This document shows positions 50,051-58,512 of a DNA stretch of 64,000 nt, in pieces. The stretch is from positions 352,379-416,378 of the forward strand of contig NZ_LQBL01000028.1 in NCBI RefSeq assembly GCF_001483745.1, read 5' to 3'. Source of the DNA: Serinicoccus chungangensis (lineage in GTDB: Bacteria > Actinomycetota > Actinomycetes > Actinomycetales > Dermatophilaceae). Within the stretch, counting starts at the first letter, position 1; each line of letters begins with the position of its first letter. The translations under genes and the position numbers were made by a program. The notes under the pieces were generated by a model. It saw nothing but the letters and a program-made list of their open reading frames with translations, did not search any database and was not told where the DNA came from.

Positions 50051-51698
50051 GCGGTTCCCACCGCTCCACCAGCCAGGCCCGGTCGTGCACCGTCAGCACC
50101 ATCCGGACCCGCTCGACACCGCCCGCCGCGGCGTGCACCCGCTCGGCCCCACGCCATACCTCGAGGTCCGGGCTGCGCACGGTGGCGTCGACGACCAGCC
50201 GACCGGTGTCGCGCTCCTCCACCACCGCCTGGGTCACCTCGAAGTCCACCGAGGGGTAGCGCAGGCCCTGCTCGGCGGCCTCCCCGAGCAGCGCGCGCTC
50301 GTGCTCGTCCGCCACGGACCCGGGCGCGGTGACCCGGCGCAGCCGCTCGAGGTCCCCCTCCTCCCAGGCGGCGGACCGGTGGTCGAGGAGGCCCTGCACG
50401 ACGTCCCGGACCGCTCCGTCGTCGCCCGTCGCGCCCGTCGCGGGCGCCGGGTCGGTGCCCGTGACCACCTCGGCCGGGGAGGGCGTCGCCGACCCCGGTC
50501 CCGACGAGGGGGGACCGGCGGTCCGGGCGACCGGTGCCGGTGGGGTCGGCACGGCCCCGGCCACCCCCGAGGGCGCCGGCCCGGCCTGCAGCACGGCCCA
50601 CAGCGTGGCGCCGACCACGGCCAGCACGAGCCCGAGCCCCAGCACCATCCCCACCCGGGTCGCGCTGGCGGGTCCGGTGCCGTCGGGCACCCGGTGCGCG
50701 CCGCCGCCGCGGCTCCGGCCCGCGGACCGACCGACCCCGCCCTCCGGACGCGGACGGGCCGGCGTCCGGACGGGGGCGCGTCCGAGGGGTCGCCGCCACC
50801 ACCGCCGGACCGTGCCCGGCCTCCCCGCCCGGTCCTCGGCGTCCGCGAGGGCCACCTGCCGCAGGCGCTCGGTCAGGCCGGTCGCGGCGTCGGCACCGGG
50901 AGCCACCTCCACCGGCTCGGGGTCGGCGACCGCCAGCAGGGCGGTCGGGAGGTCGTCGGCCGCGGGCCGGTCCTCGGGCTGCGGCGCCATGCAGGCCTGC
51001 ACCAGCTCGACCAGCGCAGGGGGCAGGGCGGGCGCGAGGTCGCCGAGGGCCGGCCGGTCGAAGCCCGGCCCCGGGCGCTCCCCCACCAGGCAGAGCCACG
51101 CCACCGCGCCCACCTGGTAGACGTCGGACTCGGCCGTGGCCACGAAGCCCTCCAGCACCTCGGGGGCCACCATCCCCTCCTGGGCGGCGGTGCCCCACCC
51201 GCGCAGCCCCTGCTCCCCCGCCACCCGCGCCGCGCCCAGGTCGCCGAGGAGCGGCATGCCGTCGCTGCGGAAGAGCAGGTTGCCCGGTGAGACGTCGCCG
51301 TGCACGACGCCTGCGCGGTGCAGGTCGCCCAGGGCGCCCGAGATCGGGTGCAGCACGGTCACCAGCTCGCCGGGCGAGAGCAGCCGGCGGCGGCGCAGCA
51401 CCTGGGCGAGGGAGCCGCCCGCCGCGAGCTGGGTCACGACGGCCACCGTCGGGTCCCCGGGGTCACCGAGCGGGAGCACGTCGTAGAGGTGCAGCACGTG
51501 CTGGTGACGCAGGCCCGCGAGCAGGCCCGCCTCGGCGAGGACGCCGGTCAGGGCGGCCCCGTCGCCGGCGCCGGCACGCACGAGCTTGACCGCCACCGGC
51601 AGACCGTCCGCCCGGCGGCGTGCCCGCCACACCTGCCCGCTCCCGCCGACCCCCAGCGGGTCGAGCAGGTCGTATCCGGGGACCGTGGGGGGCGTCAT
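50016..51698 (-). CDS. Serine/threonine protein kinase, non-RD type
   Basis: A 560-residue kinase. The N-lobe has '[18 protein letters not shown]' and Lys in '[10 protein letters not shown]' (about residue 38). The catalytic loop reads H-G-D-V-S-P-G-N (about 134), so Asp and Asn are kept but the Arg of HRD is lost. DFG is DLG, and 'EGMVAPEV' corresponds to APE. A Pro/Arg/Gly-rich linker leads to one membrane helix (about 345-367) and a C-terminal SnoaL/NTF2-like extracellular domain ('[20 protein letters not shown]'). It lies between the TIGR01777 and lipB genes and is absent from the M. tuberculosis order, suggesting insertion. Its role is unknown. Confidence 0.85.
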   Translation of the reverse strand: MTPPTVPGYDLLDPLGVGGSGQVWRARRRADGLPVAVKLVRAGAGDGAALTGVLAEAGLLAGLRHQHVLHLYDVLPLGDPGDPTVAVVTQLAAGGSLAQVLRRRRLLSPGELVTVLHPISGALGDLHRAGVVHGDVSPGNLLFRSDGMPLLGDLGAARVAGEQGLRGWGTAAQEGMVAPEVLEGFVATAESDVYQVGAVAWLCLVGERPGPGFDRPALGDLAPALPPALVELVQACMAPQPEDRPAADDLPTALLAVADPEPVEVAPGADAATGLTERLRQVALADAEDRAGRPGTVRRWWRRPLGRAPVRTPARPRPEGGVGRSAGRSRGGGAHRVPDGTGPASATRVGMVLGLGLVLAVVGATLWAVLQAGPAPSGVAGAVPTPPAPVARTAGPPSSGPGSATPSPAEVVTGTDPAPATGATGDDGAVRDVVQGLLDHRSAAWEEGDLERLRRVTAPGSVADEHERALLGEAAEQGLRYPSVDFEVTQAVVEERDTGRLVVDATVRSPDLEVWRGAERVHAAAGGVERVRMVLTVHDRAWLVERWEPLRPSAPRPPTG

Positions 51699-51766
51699 AC
51701 CGACAGCCTGCCCGCTCGCCGGGTCGGTGTGCAGGAGTTGTCCACAGGCCTGCGACCACCGGGGGC

Positions 51767-51772
51767 TACAGT
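51767..51772 (+). promoter_or_regulatory. TACAGT -10 box, leaderless lipB
   Basis: TACAGT ends 6 bases before the lipB ATG. Confidence 0.5.
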
Positions 51773-51778
51773 GCTGGT

Positions 51779-52456
51779 ATGCGTCTCGAGCACCTCGGTC
51801 TGGCCCCCGACCTCGTGGACTACGTCCAGGCGTGGGAGCACCAGCGCGAGGTCCACGCCCGGGTGGTGAGCGGTGACCTGCCGGACACGGTCCTGCTGCT
51901 CGAGCACGCCGCGGTCTACACGGCCGGCCGGCGCACCGAGGCCCACGAGCGCCCCCTGGACGGGACGCCCGTCGTCGACGTCGACCGGGGCGGCAAGATC
52001 ACCTGGCACGGGCCGGGGCAGCTCGTGGGCTACCCCATCGTCCGGCTGCCCTCCCCCGTCGACGTGGTGGCGCACGTGCGCCGGCTGGAGGACATGATGA
52101 TCGGGGTGTGCGCCGAGCTGGGGGTCGAGGCGACCCGGGTGGAGGGCCGCTCCGGCGTCTGGCTGCCCGCGGACGCGGACCGTCCCGAGCGCAAGATCGG
52201 AGCCATCGGCATCCGGGTGAGCCAGGACGTGACGATGCACGGCTTCGCCCTCAACTGCGACTGCGACCTGGGCTGGGCGGACACCATCATCCCGTGCGGC
52301 ATCGCCGACGCCGGGGTCACCTCGCTGTCGGCCGAGCTGGGCCGCCCGGTGGGGGTGCCGGAGGTGCTGCCGGTCGTCGAGCGGCACCTGGACCGGGTGC
52401 TCTCCCCGACCGCCACGTCGGGCCTGGGCGGGCGGGAGACCGCGCCGAGGGCCTGA
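51779..52456 (+). CDS. lipB: Octanoyltransferase
   Basis: A 225-residue enzyme moving octanoyl from acyl carrier protein to lipoyl domains, for example those of SucB. '[15 protein letters not shown]', '[18 protein letters not shown]', catalytic Lys in '[11 protein letters not shown]' and catalytic Cys in '[15 protein letters not shown]' are all present. ATG 51779 follows the TACAGT box. Normally adjacent to lipA, it is here separated from it by an ABC transporter pair. Confidence 0.96.
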   Translation: MRLEHLGLAPDLVDYVQAWEHQREVHARVVSGDLPDTVLLLEHAAVYTAGRRTEAHERPLDGTPVVDVDRGGKITWHGPGQLVGYPIVRLPSPVDVVAHVRRLEDMMIGVCAELGVEATRVEGRSGVWLPADADRPERKIGAIGIRVSQDVTMHGFALNCDCDLGWADTIIPCGIADAGVTSLSAELGRPVGVPEVLPVVERHLDRVLSPTATSGLGGRETAPRA

Positions 52457-52573
52457 CCGGCGACCCGAGGTCGGGGACACGCCTGCAACAGACGCCGACC
52501 TCGCGACACAGCCAGGGTTGACTGGCCACGTGCGGGTGCCCGGTGCGGGCACCCACCGACGCGAGGAGAGCAG

Positions 52574-53602
52574 GTGAGCGTGGCCCACCCGACCGACGAG
52601 GGACCGGCCCTGACGATCCGCGGGCTGCGCAAGACCTACCGCACCGTGCGGGGGCGCAGGGTCGCGGTCCACGGCCTGGACATGGACGTCCCCACGGGCG
52701 GCGTGCACGGCTTCCTGGGCCCGAACGGCTCGGGCAAGACGACGACCATCCGGATGCTGCTCGGCCTGGTGCGGCCGGACGCCGGTGAGATGCGCATCTT
52801 CGGCACCCCCGTCCCCCGGGAGCTGCCGGCGGTCGTCGACCGGGTGGGTGCCATCGTGGAGTCCCCGAAGTTCTTCCCCGGCTTCACCGGCCGCCGCAGC
52901 CTCACCCTGCTCGCCGAGGCCATCGGCACGCCGACCTCCCGGGTCGGCGAGGTGCTGGACGAGGTCGGCCTGGGCGGCCGGGGCGAGGACACCTTCCGCA
53001 GCTACTCCCTGGGGATGAAGCAGCGCCTGGCGATCGCCGCCACCCTGCTCAAGGCGCCGGACCTGCTCATCTTCGACGAGCCCACCAACGGGCTCGACCC
53101 GGCCGGCATCCACGAGATCCGCACCACCATGCGGCGGCTCGCCGACCAGGGGCGCACGGTCCTGGTGAGCAGCCACATCCTCTCCGAGGTCGAGCAGATC
53201 GCCGACACGGTCTCGATCATCGGACGGGGCCGGGTGCTGGCGCAGGGCTCGGTGGCCGGGCTCATCGGCGCCGGCGGGGAGACGGTCGAGGTCGGGGTGC
53301 GCCACCCCGGGGCCGCCGTGCGCGTGCTGCGCGAGGCCGGGTTCGCCGCCGAGTGGCTCGCCCGCCCCCGTGGCCAGGACGCGGCGGAGGCCCTCCGGCA
53401 GGCCGAGGACGAGGAGGTCGCCGGGCTGCTCACCGTCACCGGCGCGCACCCGGCCGAGATCACCCGGCTGCTGGCGGGGCAGGGGCTCTGGGTGGAGCGC
53501 CTGGTGCCGAGCCGGAGGGGACTGGAGCAGATCTTCCTCGAGCTCACCGAGGACGACGCGCTGCCCGCGCGCACCTCCGAGCGCGCGGAGGGGGCCGCAT
53601 GA
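52574..53602 (+). CDS. ABC transporter ATP-binding protein
   Basis: A 342-residue ATPase. Walker A 'GFLGPNGSGKTTTIRMLLG' (about 46-64), Q-loop region 'VGAIVESPKFFPGFTGRRSL', signature 'SYSLGMKQRLAIA', Walker B 'DLLIFDEPTNGLDPAG' and the H-loop in 'VLVSSHILSEVEQ'. About 80 residues follow the ATPase core. GTG 52574 has GAGGAGAG upstream. The stop overlaps the permease start as ATGA. The exported or imported substrate is unknown; bacitracin-type or antibiotic efflux pairs look similar. Confidence 0.92.
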   Translation: MSVAHPTDEGPALTIRGLRKTYRTVRGRRVAVHGLDMDVPTGGVHGFLGPNGSGKTTTIRMLLGLVRPDAGEMRIFGTPVPRELPAVVDRVGAIVESPKFFPGFTGRRSLTLLAEAIGTPTSRVGEVLDEVGLGGRGEDTFRSYSLGMKQRLAIAATLLKAPDLLIFDEPTNGLDPAGIHEIRTTMRRLADQGRTVLVSSHILSEVEQIADTVSIIGRGRVLAQGSVAGLIGAGGETVEVGVRHPGAAVRVLREAGFAAEWLARPRGQDAAEALRQAEDEEVAGLLTVTGAHPAEITRLLAGQGLWVERLVPSRRGLEQIFLELTEDDALPARTSERAEGAA

Positions 53603-54588
53603 TCCGGCTGGTCGGGGTCGAGCTGCACCGGCTCCGGGCCCGGCGCATCGTCGTGCTGGCCCTGGTGGCCAGCGCCCTCATCGCGGGTTTCGCCCTGTTC
53701 ACCGTCAACCAGCAGGCGGTCCAGCTCGAGCGCGCCCGCAGCGGCGCCGACGCGGCGTTCCAGGAGCAGCTGCGGTGGTGGGAGGAGAACGGCGAGCGGG
53801 AGCGGGCCAGCTGCCTGCAGTCGCAGGAGGAGGAACGCCGCCTCAGCGGTGACGCCTCGGTCGACTTCGGGTGCGACCAGATGCAGGCCCCGACCCCGGA
53901 GCAGATGTACGGCGCGATGCCCTCCCTGGCCGGTCAGTACGACGAGCTCCTGCTCGCCCTCGCCTACCCGTTCCTCCTGCTGGCCCTGCTGGTCGGCTCC
54001 ACCCACGTCGCCGCGGAGTTCACCCATCGCACGATGGGGTCCTGGCTCACCTTCGTGCCCCGCCGCGGCGTCGTCTTCGCCGCCAAGGTGGTGGCTGCCG
54101 CCATCGTCGCCCTCCCCGTGACGGGTGTCGGCGTGAGCCTCGTCCTGCTCGGGGTGCCCGCCGTCTTCCGGTGGCACGGCATCGACGGCGGGGGCACCGC
54201 GGACCAGTGGGTCGTGCTCGCCTGGGCCGTCGTGCGGATCATGGTGCTGGGTGCCCTGGCCGGGGCGCTGGGCGCGGCCGCCGGTTTCCTCGTCCGGCAC
54301 AGCGCCGTGGTCGTGGGGGTGCTGCTGGGCTACCTGGCCGTGGTGGAGGGGATCCTCGGGGCCTCGCTGCCGCAGGCCTCCCGCTACCTCCTCGGCCGCA
54401 ACATCCAGGGCTTCGTCGAGAACGGCACCCGGTGGACCGTGTATGCCGACTGCTGGGGGCCGACCGGTGAGTGCCGCGAGGTGGTGGAACGGCTCAGCTT
54501 CGCCCAGTCCGCCACCACGCTCATCCTCGTCGTGCTGCTCGTCGTCGGGCTCGCGCTCTGGCGGTTCCTGCGCACGGACGTCGACTGA
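53599..54588 (+). CDS. ABC transporter permease (ABC-2 type)
   Basis: A 329-residue membrane protein with about six helices. The first helix (about 15-35) is followed by a large extracytoplasmic loop of some 80 residues holding two Cys ('ERASCLQSQ', 'DFGCDQMQAP'), then five helices, with a short loop between the last two that also has two Cys. 'HVAAEFTHRTMGSWLTFVPRR' is typical of ABC-2 permeases. It works with the preceding ATPase. Confidence 0.85.
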   Translation: MIRLVGVELHRLRARRIVVLALVASALIAGFALFTVNQQAVQLERARSGADAAFQEQLRWWEENGERERASCLQSQEEERRLSGDASVDFGCDQMQAPTPEQMYGAMPSLAGQYDELLLALAYPFLLLALLVGSTHVAAEFTHRTMGSWLTFVPRRGVVFAAKVVAAAIVALPVTGVGVSLVLLGVPAVFRWHGIDGGGTADQWVVLAWAVVRIMVLGALAGALGAAAGFLVRHSAVVVGVLLGYLAVVEGILGASLPQASRYLLGRNIQGFVENGTRWTVYADCWGPTGECREVVERLSFAQSATTLILVVLLVVGLALWRFLRTDVD

Positions 54589-54636
54589 GCTGCTCGGGCG
54601 GGTGGACCGCCCGGACCGACCGGCGCGCACGGGGCA

Positions 54637-54642
54637 TACCCT
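54637..54642 (+). promoter_or_regulatory. TACCCT -10 box of lipA
   Basis: TACCCT lies 55 bases before the lipA GTG, with the predicted start of transcription just before the inverted repeat at 54658-54673. Confidence 0.4.
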
Positions 54643-54657
54643 GGAGGGGTGCACGCG

Positions 54658-54673
54658 TTGTCACCTGTGACAA
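54658..54673. promoter_or_regulatory. Candidate operator TTGTCAC-CT-GTGACAA upstream of lipA
   Basis: A perfect 7-bp inverted repeat with a 2-base centre lies 25-40 bases before the lipA start, just downstream of the TACCCT box. A repressor bound here would block initiation or early elongation. The regulator is unknown. Confidence 0.55.
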
Positions 54674-54697
54674 CGAACCGAACCGTAGGGAGCACCT

Positions 54698-55747
54698 GTG
54701 ACCGTCGCACCGGAGGGCCGTCGACTGCTGCGCGTCGAGGCGCGCAACGCCGAGACGCCGATCGAGCGCAAGCCCGACTGGATCCGGACCACGGCCAAGA
54801 TGGGGCCGGAGTACCAGGAGCTGCACTCCATGGTGAAGAGCGGCGGGCTGCACACCGTCTGCCAGGAGGCGGGGTGCCCCAACATCTTCGAGTGCTGGGA
54901 GGACCGCGAGGCGACCTTCCTCATCGGCGGTGACATCTGCACCCGTCGCTGCGACTTCTGCGACATCTCGACCGGGCGCCCGCTGCCGCTGGACCGGGAG
55001 GAGCCGCGCAAGGTCGCCGAGTCCATCCGGACCATGGAGCTGCGCTACGCCACCATCACCGGGGTCGCGCGAGACGACCAGAAGGACGGCGCGGCCTGGC
55101 TCTACGCCGAGGTCATCCGCAAGGTGCACGAGCTCAACCCCACCACCGGCGTGGAGATCCTGCCCCCCGACTTCGGCGCCGTCCCGGAGCTGGTCCAGCA
55201 GGTGTTCGACGCGCGTCCGGAGGTCTTCGCGCACAACCTGGAGACCGTGCCGCGCATCTTCAAGAAGATCCGCCCCGCGTTCACCTACGACAAGTCGCTG
55301 CGGGTGCTGTCGATGGCGCGGGACGACGAGCTGGTGACCAAGTCCAACCTCATCCTCGGGATGGGCGAGACGGAGGAGGAGATCGACCAGGCGATGCAGG
55401 ACCTGCACGACGCCGGGTGCGACATCCTCACCATCACGCAGTACCTCCGGCCCTCCAAGCTGCACCACCCCATCGACCGGTGGGTCAAGCCCCAGGAGTT
55501 CGTCCACTGGTCCGAGCGCGCCGAGGAGATCGGCTTCAAGGGCGTCATGGCCGGGCCGCTGGTGCGCAGCTCCTACCGGGCCGGCAAGCTCTACGCGCAG
55601 GCCATGCGCCGGTGGGGGCGCGAGGTGCCCGAGCACCTGTCCCACCTGGCCCAGCAGGCCGAGGCGGACATCCCCGCCCGCCAGGAGGCGGCCTCGCTGG
55701 TGGCGGCGCAGGAGCGTCGGGAGACGCCCCGCGCCCGCGTATCCTGA
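54698..55747 (+). CDS. lipA: Lipoyl synthase
   Basis: A 349-residue radical-SAM enzyme inserting two sulfurs into octanoyl-lipoyl domains. The auxiliary cluster Cys are in '[15 protein letters not shown]' (about 54-68), the SAM cluster in C-T-R-R-C-D-F-C (about 84-91), and the C-terminal Ser ligand in '[11 protein letters not shown]'. GTG 54698 follows GTAGGGAGC. It acts on SucB with LipB. A TTGTCAC/GTGACAA repeat precedes it. Confidence 0.97.
   Translation: MTVAPEGRRLLRVEARNAETPIERKPDWIRTTAKMGPEYQELHSMVKSGGLHTVCQEAGCPNIFECWEDREATFLIGGDICTRRCDFCDISTGRPLPLDREEPRKVAESIRTMELRYATITGVARDDQKDGAAWLYAEVIRKVHELNPTTGVEILPPDFGAVPELVQQVFDARPEVFAHNLETVPRIFKKIRPAFTYDKSLRVLSMARDDELVTKSNLILGMGETEEEIDQAMQDLHDAGCDILTITQYLRPSKLHHPIDRWVKPQEFVHWSERAEEIGFKGVMAGPLVRSSYRAGKLYAQAMRRWGREVPEHLSHLAQQAEADIPARQEAASLVAAQERRETPRARVS
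55740..55745 (+). promoter_or_regulatory. TATCCT -10 box, leaderless DUF4191 gene
   Basis: TATCCT overlaps the lipA stop region and ends 7 bases before the ATG at 55753. Confidence 0.4.
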
Positions 55748-55752
55748 TCTCC

Positions 55753-56541
55753 ATGTCCTCGTCCTCCGCCACCGCCGCGCCCGAGCCGAAGAAGCGCCGC
55801 TTCGGACGCACCCGCAAGCCCAAGGACCCGAACAACCCGGGGCGCATCGCCCAGATCCGCCAGGTCTTCACGATGACCCGCAAGGCGGACCCTGCCGCCC
55901 TGTGGTGGATGGCCCTCGCGGCGCTGGCGGTGCTCGTGGTGGCCCTGCTCGTCGGGCTGTGGCTCGACCAGGTGGTCTACGTCCTCATCCTCGGCGTGCC
56001 CATGGCCCTCCTGGCCGCGGTCATCGTCCTGGGCCGCAAGGCCGAACGCGCCGCCTTCGCGCAGATCGAGGGCCAGCCCGGGGCCGCTTCCGCGGTGCTG
56101 CAGCAGCTGCGGCGCGGCTGGTACTACGACCAGGAGCCGGTGGCCGCCGAGGCCGGTGGCCAGGTCCGCGGTATGCGTGACCTCAACAACGCGGCCATGG
56201 TCTTCCGAGCCGTCGGTCGCCCGGGCGTCGTGCTCATCTCCGAGGGTCCGCGCGGCTCCGCGCAGCGCCTGGCCAAGGCCGAGGAGCGCAAGGTGTCGCG
56301 CGTCGTCGGGCACGAGGTGCCGGTGCACACGATCTCCGTCGGCAAGGCCGAGGGCCAGACCCCGCTGCGCGAGGTCGTCAAGACCATCAAGAAGTACCCG
56401 AAGTCGCTGACCAACGACGAGGCGCTCGTCGTCCAGCAGCGCATGAAGGCCCTGGGCAGCCGCAACAAGCCGGCGATCCCGGCGGGCATGGACCCGACGC
56501 GTCCGCCGCGGGCCAGCCGCCGCGCCCTCCGCGGCCGCTGA
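55753..56541 (+). CDS. DUF4191 membrane protein
   Basis: A 262-residue actinobacterial DUF4191 protein. A basic N-terminus ('KKRRFGRTRKPKDPNNPGRI') precedes two membrane helices (about 50-70 and 75-95), then a cytoplasmic domain with 'LRRGWYYDQEPVAAEAG' and 'VGRPGVVLISEGP'. Rv2219 is the positional equivalent, between lipA and glnA1. Function unknown. Confidence 0.9.
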   Translation: MSSSSATAAPEPKKRRFGRTRKPKDPNNPGRIAQIRQVFTMTRKADPAALWWMALAALAVLVVALLVGLWLDQVVYVLILGVPMALLAAVIVLGRKAERAAFAQIEGQPGAASAVLQQLRRGWYYDQEPVAAEAGGQVRGMRDLNNAAMVFRAVGRPGVVLISEGPRGSAQRLAKAEERKVSRVVGHEVPVHTISVGKAEGQTPLREVVKTIKKYPKSLTNDEALVVQQRMKALGSRNKPAIPAGMDPTRPPRASRRALRGR

Positions 56542-56587
56542 CGCACGAGCGCCCGCTCCCACCGGCGTCGCAGGGAGCACGCGGTGC

Positions 56588-56625
56588 GTAACACCGGCGT
56601 AACACCCGAGTGACCCGGCGGAAAC
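56588..56625 (+). promoter_or_regulatory. GlnR box upstream of glnA
   Basis: Four 5-mers spaced by exactly six bases read GTAAC, GTAAC, GTGAC, GAAAC, matching the actinobacterial GlnR a-b-a-b consensus gTnAC-n6-GaAAC-n6-gTnAC-n6-GAAAC. The box ends 74 bases before the glnA ATG, just upstream of a TAGGTT -10 (56636-56641), so GlnR would activate or tune glnA under nitrogen limitation. Confidence 0.85.
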
Positions 56626-56635
56626 CACCTCCACG

Positions 56636-56641
56636 TAGGTT
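56636..56641 (+). promoter_or_regulatory. TAGGTT -10 box of glnA
   Basis: TAGGTT lies 11 bases after the last GlnR half-site and 58 bases before the ATG; the poor -35 region overlaps the GlnR box, as expected for an activated promoter. Confidence 0.5.
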
Positions 56642-56699
56642 AAGGGTCACCGGACCCGTAACCCCGAGTCGTCGCCCGGTCCGCGACAGGAGGAACTCC

Positions 56700-58124
56700 A
56701 TGTTCAGCAATGCCGACGAGGTGCTCGCCTACATCAAGGACGAGGACGTCAAGTTCATCGACATCAGGTTCTGCGACCTGCCCGGCGTCATGCAGCACTT
56801 CAACGTGCCGGCCGCGACCTTCGACCAGGACGCCTTCGACACCGGCCAGATGTTCGACGGCTCGTCGATCCGCGGCTTCAAGTCCATCCACGAGTCGGAC
56901 ATGAAGCTCATCCCGGACCCGCAGACGGCCTACGTCGACCCGTTCCGCACCGAGAAGACGCTCATCATGAACTTCTCGATCGTCGACCCGTTCACCGACG
57001 AGCCCTACGAGCGCGACCCGCGGCAGATCGCGCGCCGCGCCGAGGAGCACCTGCGCTCGACGGGGATCGCGGACACCGCATACTTCGGTGCCGAGGCCGA
57101 GTTCTACGTCTTCGACGACGTGCGCTTCTCGACCGGCCCCAGCGGGGGGTACTACCACATCGACTCGGTGGAGGCGGCCTGGAACACCGGCCGCGCCGAG
57201 GACGGCGGCAACCGCGGCTACAAGCCCCGGTTCAAGGGCGGCTACTTCCCGGTCCCGCCGGTGGACCACTTCGCCGACATCCGCGACCGCATGGTGCTCA
57301 ACCTGGCGACGGTCGGCCTGGACGTCGAGCGCGCCCACCACGAGGTCGGCACCGCCGGGCAGCAGGAGATCAACTACAAGTTCAACACCCTGCTCCACTC
57401 CGGCGACGACATCATGAAGTTCAAGTACGTCATCAAGAACACCGCCTGGGCGGCGGGCAAGACGGCGACCTTCATGCCGAAGCCGGTCTTCGGCGACAAC
57501 GGCTCGGGGATGCACACGCACCAGAGCCTGTGGAAGGACGGCGAGCCGCTGTTCTACGACGAGAACGGCTACGGCGGGCTGTCCGACATCGCCCGCTGGT
57601 ACATCGGCGGCCTGCTCGCCCACGGCCCGGCGCTGCTGGCCTTCACCAACCCCTCGCTCAACTCCTACCACCGCCTGGTGCCGGGCTTCGAGGCGCCCAT
57701 CAACCTCGTCTACTCGGCGCGCAACCGCTCGGCCTGCGTCCGGATCCCCATCACCGGGGCGTCGGCCAAGGCCAAGCGGGTGGAGTACCGCGTGCCTGAC
57801 CCCTCGGCGAACCCCTACCTCGCCTTCTCCGCCCAGCTCATGGCCGGCCTGGACGGGATCAAGAACCGCATCGAGCCGCCGGAGCCGGTGGACAAGGACC
57901 TCTACGAGCTCCCGCCGGAGGAGATGGCCGACATCGACCAGCTCCCGACGAACCTGCCGGACGTGCTCAACGCGCTGGAGGACGACCACGCCTTCCTCAC
58001 CGAGGGCGAGGTCTTCACCGAGGACCTGCTCGGGGCCTGGGTGGACTACAAGCGCGCCAACGAGATCCAGCCGACCCGTCTGCGGCCGCACCCGCACGAG
58101 TTCGAGATGTACTTCGACATCTGA
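56700..58124 (+). CDS. glnA: Glutamine synthetase type I
   Basis: A 474-residue GSI-beta enzyme making glutamine from glutamate, ammonia and ATP. '[11 protein letters not shown]', '[11 protein letters not shown]', '[17 protein letters not shown]', '[12 protein letters not shown]', '[20 protein letters not shown]' and '[17 protein letters not shown]' are the active-site blocks. The regulatory Tyr for adenylylation is in '[11 protein letters not shown]' (about residue 400). ATG 56700 follows ACAGGAGGAACTCC. A GlnR box lies upstream, and a 90-bp tandem hairpin array begins in its last codons. Confidence 0.98.
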   Translation: MFSNADEVLAYIKDEDVKFIDIRFCDLPGVMQHFNVPAATFDQDAFDTGQMFDGSSIRGFKSIHESDMKLIPDPQTAYVDPFRTEKTLIMNFSIVDPFTDEPYERDPRQIARRAEEHLRSTGIADTAYFGAEAEFYVFDDVRFSTGPSGGYYHIDSVEAAWNTGRAEDGGNRGYKPRFKGGYFPVPPVDHFADIRDRMVLNLATVGLDVERAHHEVGTAGQQEINYKFNTLLHSGDDIMKFKYVIKNTAWAAGKTATFMPKPVFGDNGSGMHTHQSLWKDGEPLFYDENGYGGLSDIARWYIGGLLAHGPALLAFTNPSLNSYHRLVPGFEAPINLVYSARNRSACVRIPITGASAKAKRVEYRVPDPSANPYLAFSAQLMAGLDGIKNRIEPPEPVDKDLYELPPEEMADIDQLPTNLPDVLNALEDDHAFLTEGEVFTEDLLGAWVDYKRANEIQPTRLRPHPHEFEMYFDI

Positions 58125-58361
58125 CGAAGCGCGTCGACGGAGGGCAGGCAGCGAGGAACGAGCTGTCTGCCCTCCGTAGCGCGAGGAAGGTGTCGCATCA
58201 GGGTCGACATCTGACGAAGCGCGTCGACGGAGGGCAGGCAGCGAGGAACGAGCTGTGTGCCCTCCGTAGCGCGAGGAAGGTGTCGCATCAGGGTCGACAT
58301 CTGACGAAGCGCGTCGACGGAGGGCAGGCAGCGAGGAACGAGCTGTCTGCCCTCCGTTGCG
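58114..58361 (+). repeat. Three tandem 90-bp hairpin units starting in the glnA stop region
   Basis: Units begin at 58114, 58204 and 58294 with exact 90-base spacing; the third is cut short at about 58361. They are identical except for one base in unit 2 (C58167 against G58257) and the decayed end of unit 3. Each unit begins with TCGACATCTGA, which in unit 1 is the real glnA ending (Asp-Ile-stop). Each holds a 16-bp hairpin (first at 58137-58177). Confidence 0.9.
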
Positions 58362-58512
58362 TCCGGTGGGTCCTGTCTGCCAGCCGGTATGTCGTCCCTG
58401 TGCCGGTTCGTCATCTGGCAGCCTCCTCGAACAGGCTGTCAGTCGACCTCAGGGGCTCGCAGATGACGTGGCGGCTGTCAGACGGCCTGCAGGCCGGCAC
58501 AGCGGCGCCGGC
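58125..58512. other. Gap between glnA and the UbiA gene
   Basis: This 388-bp gap holds the tandem hairpin array (to 58361) and about 150 bases in which I see nothing further. Open frames crossing it are made of the repeat and look non-coding. Confidence 0.7.
58137..58177 (+). terminator. glnA terminator hairpin, first of three
   Basis: ACGGAGGGCAGGCAGC pairs with GCTGTCTGCCCTCCGT over 16 bp with one G-U, around a 9-base loop GAGGAACGA. Copies sit at 58227-58267 (one G-G mismatch) and 58317-58357. No U-tract follows. Confidence 0.6.

Noticed and set aside
58114-58361. CRISPR array
   Set aside because: The units are contiguous 90-mers without unique spacers, only three copies, and no cas genes are nearby (the Cas4-like domain at 63 kb is part of a TM0106-type protein).
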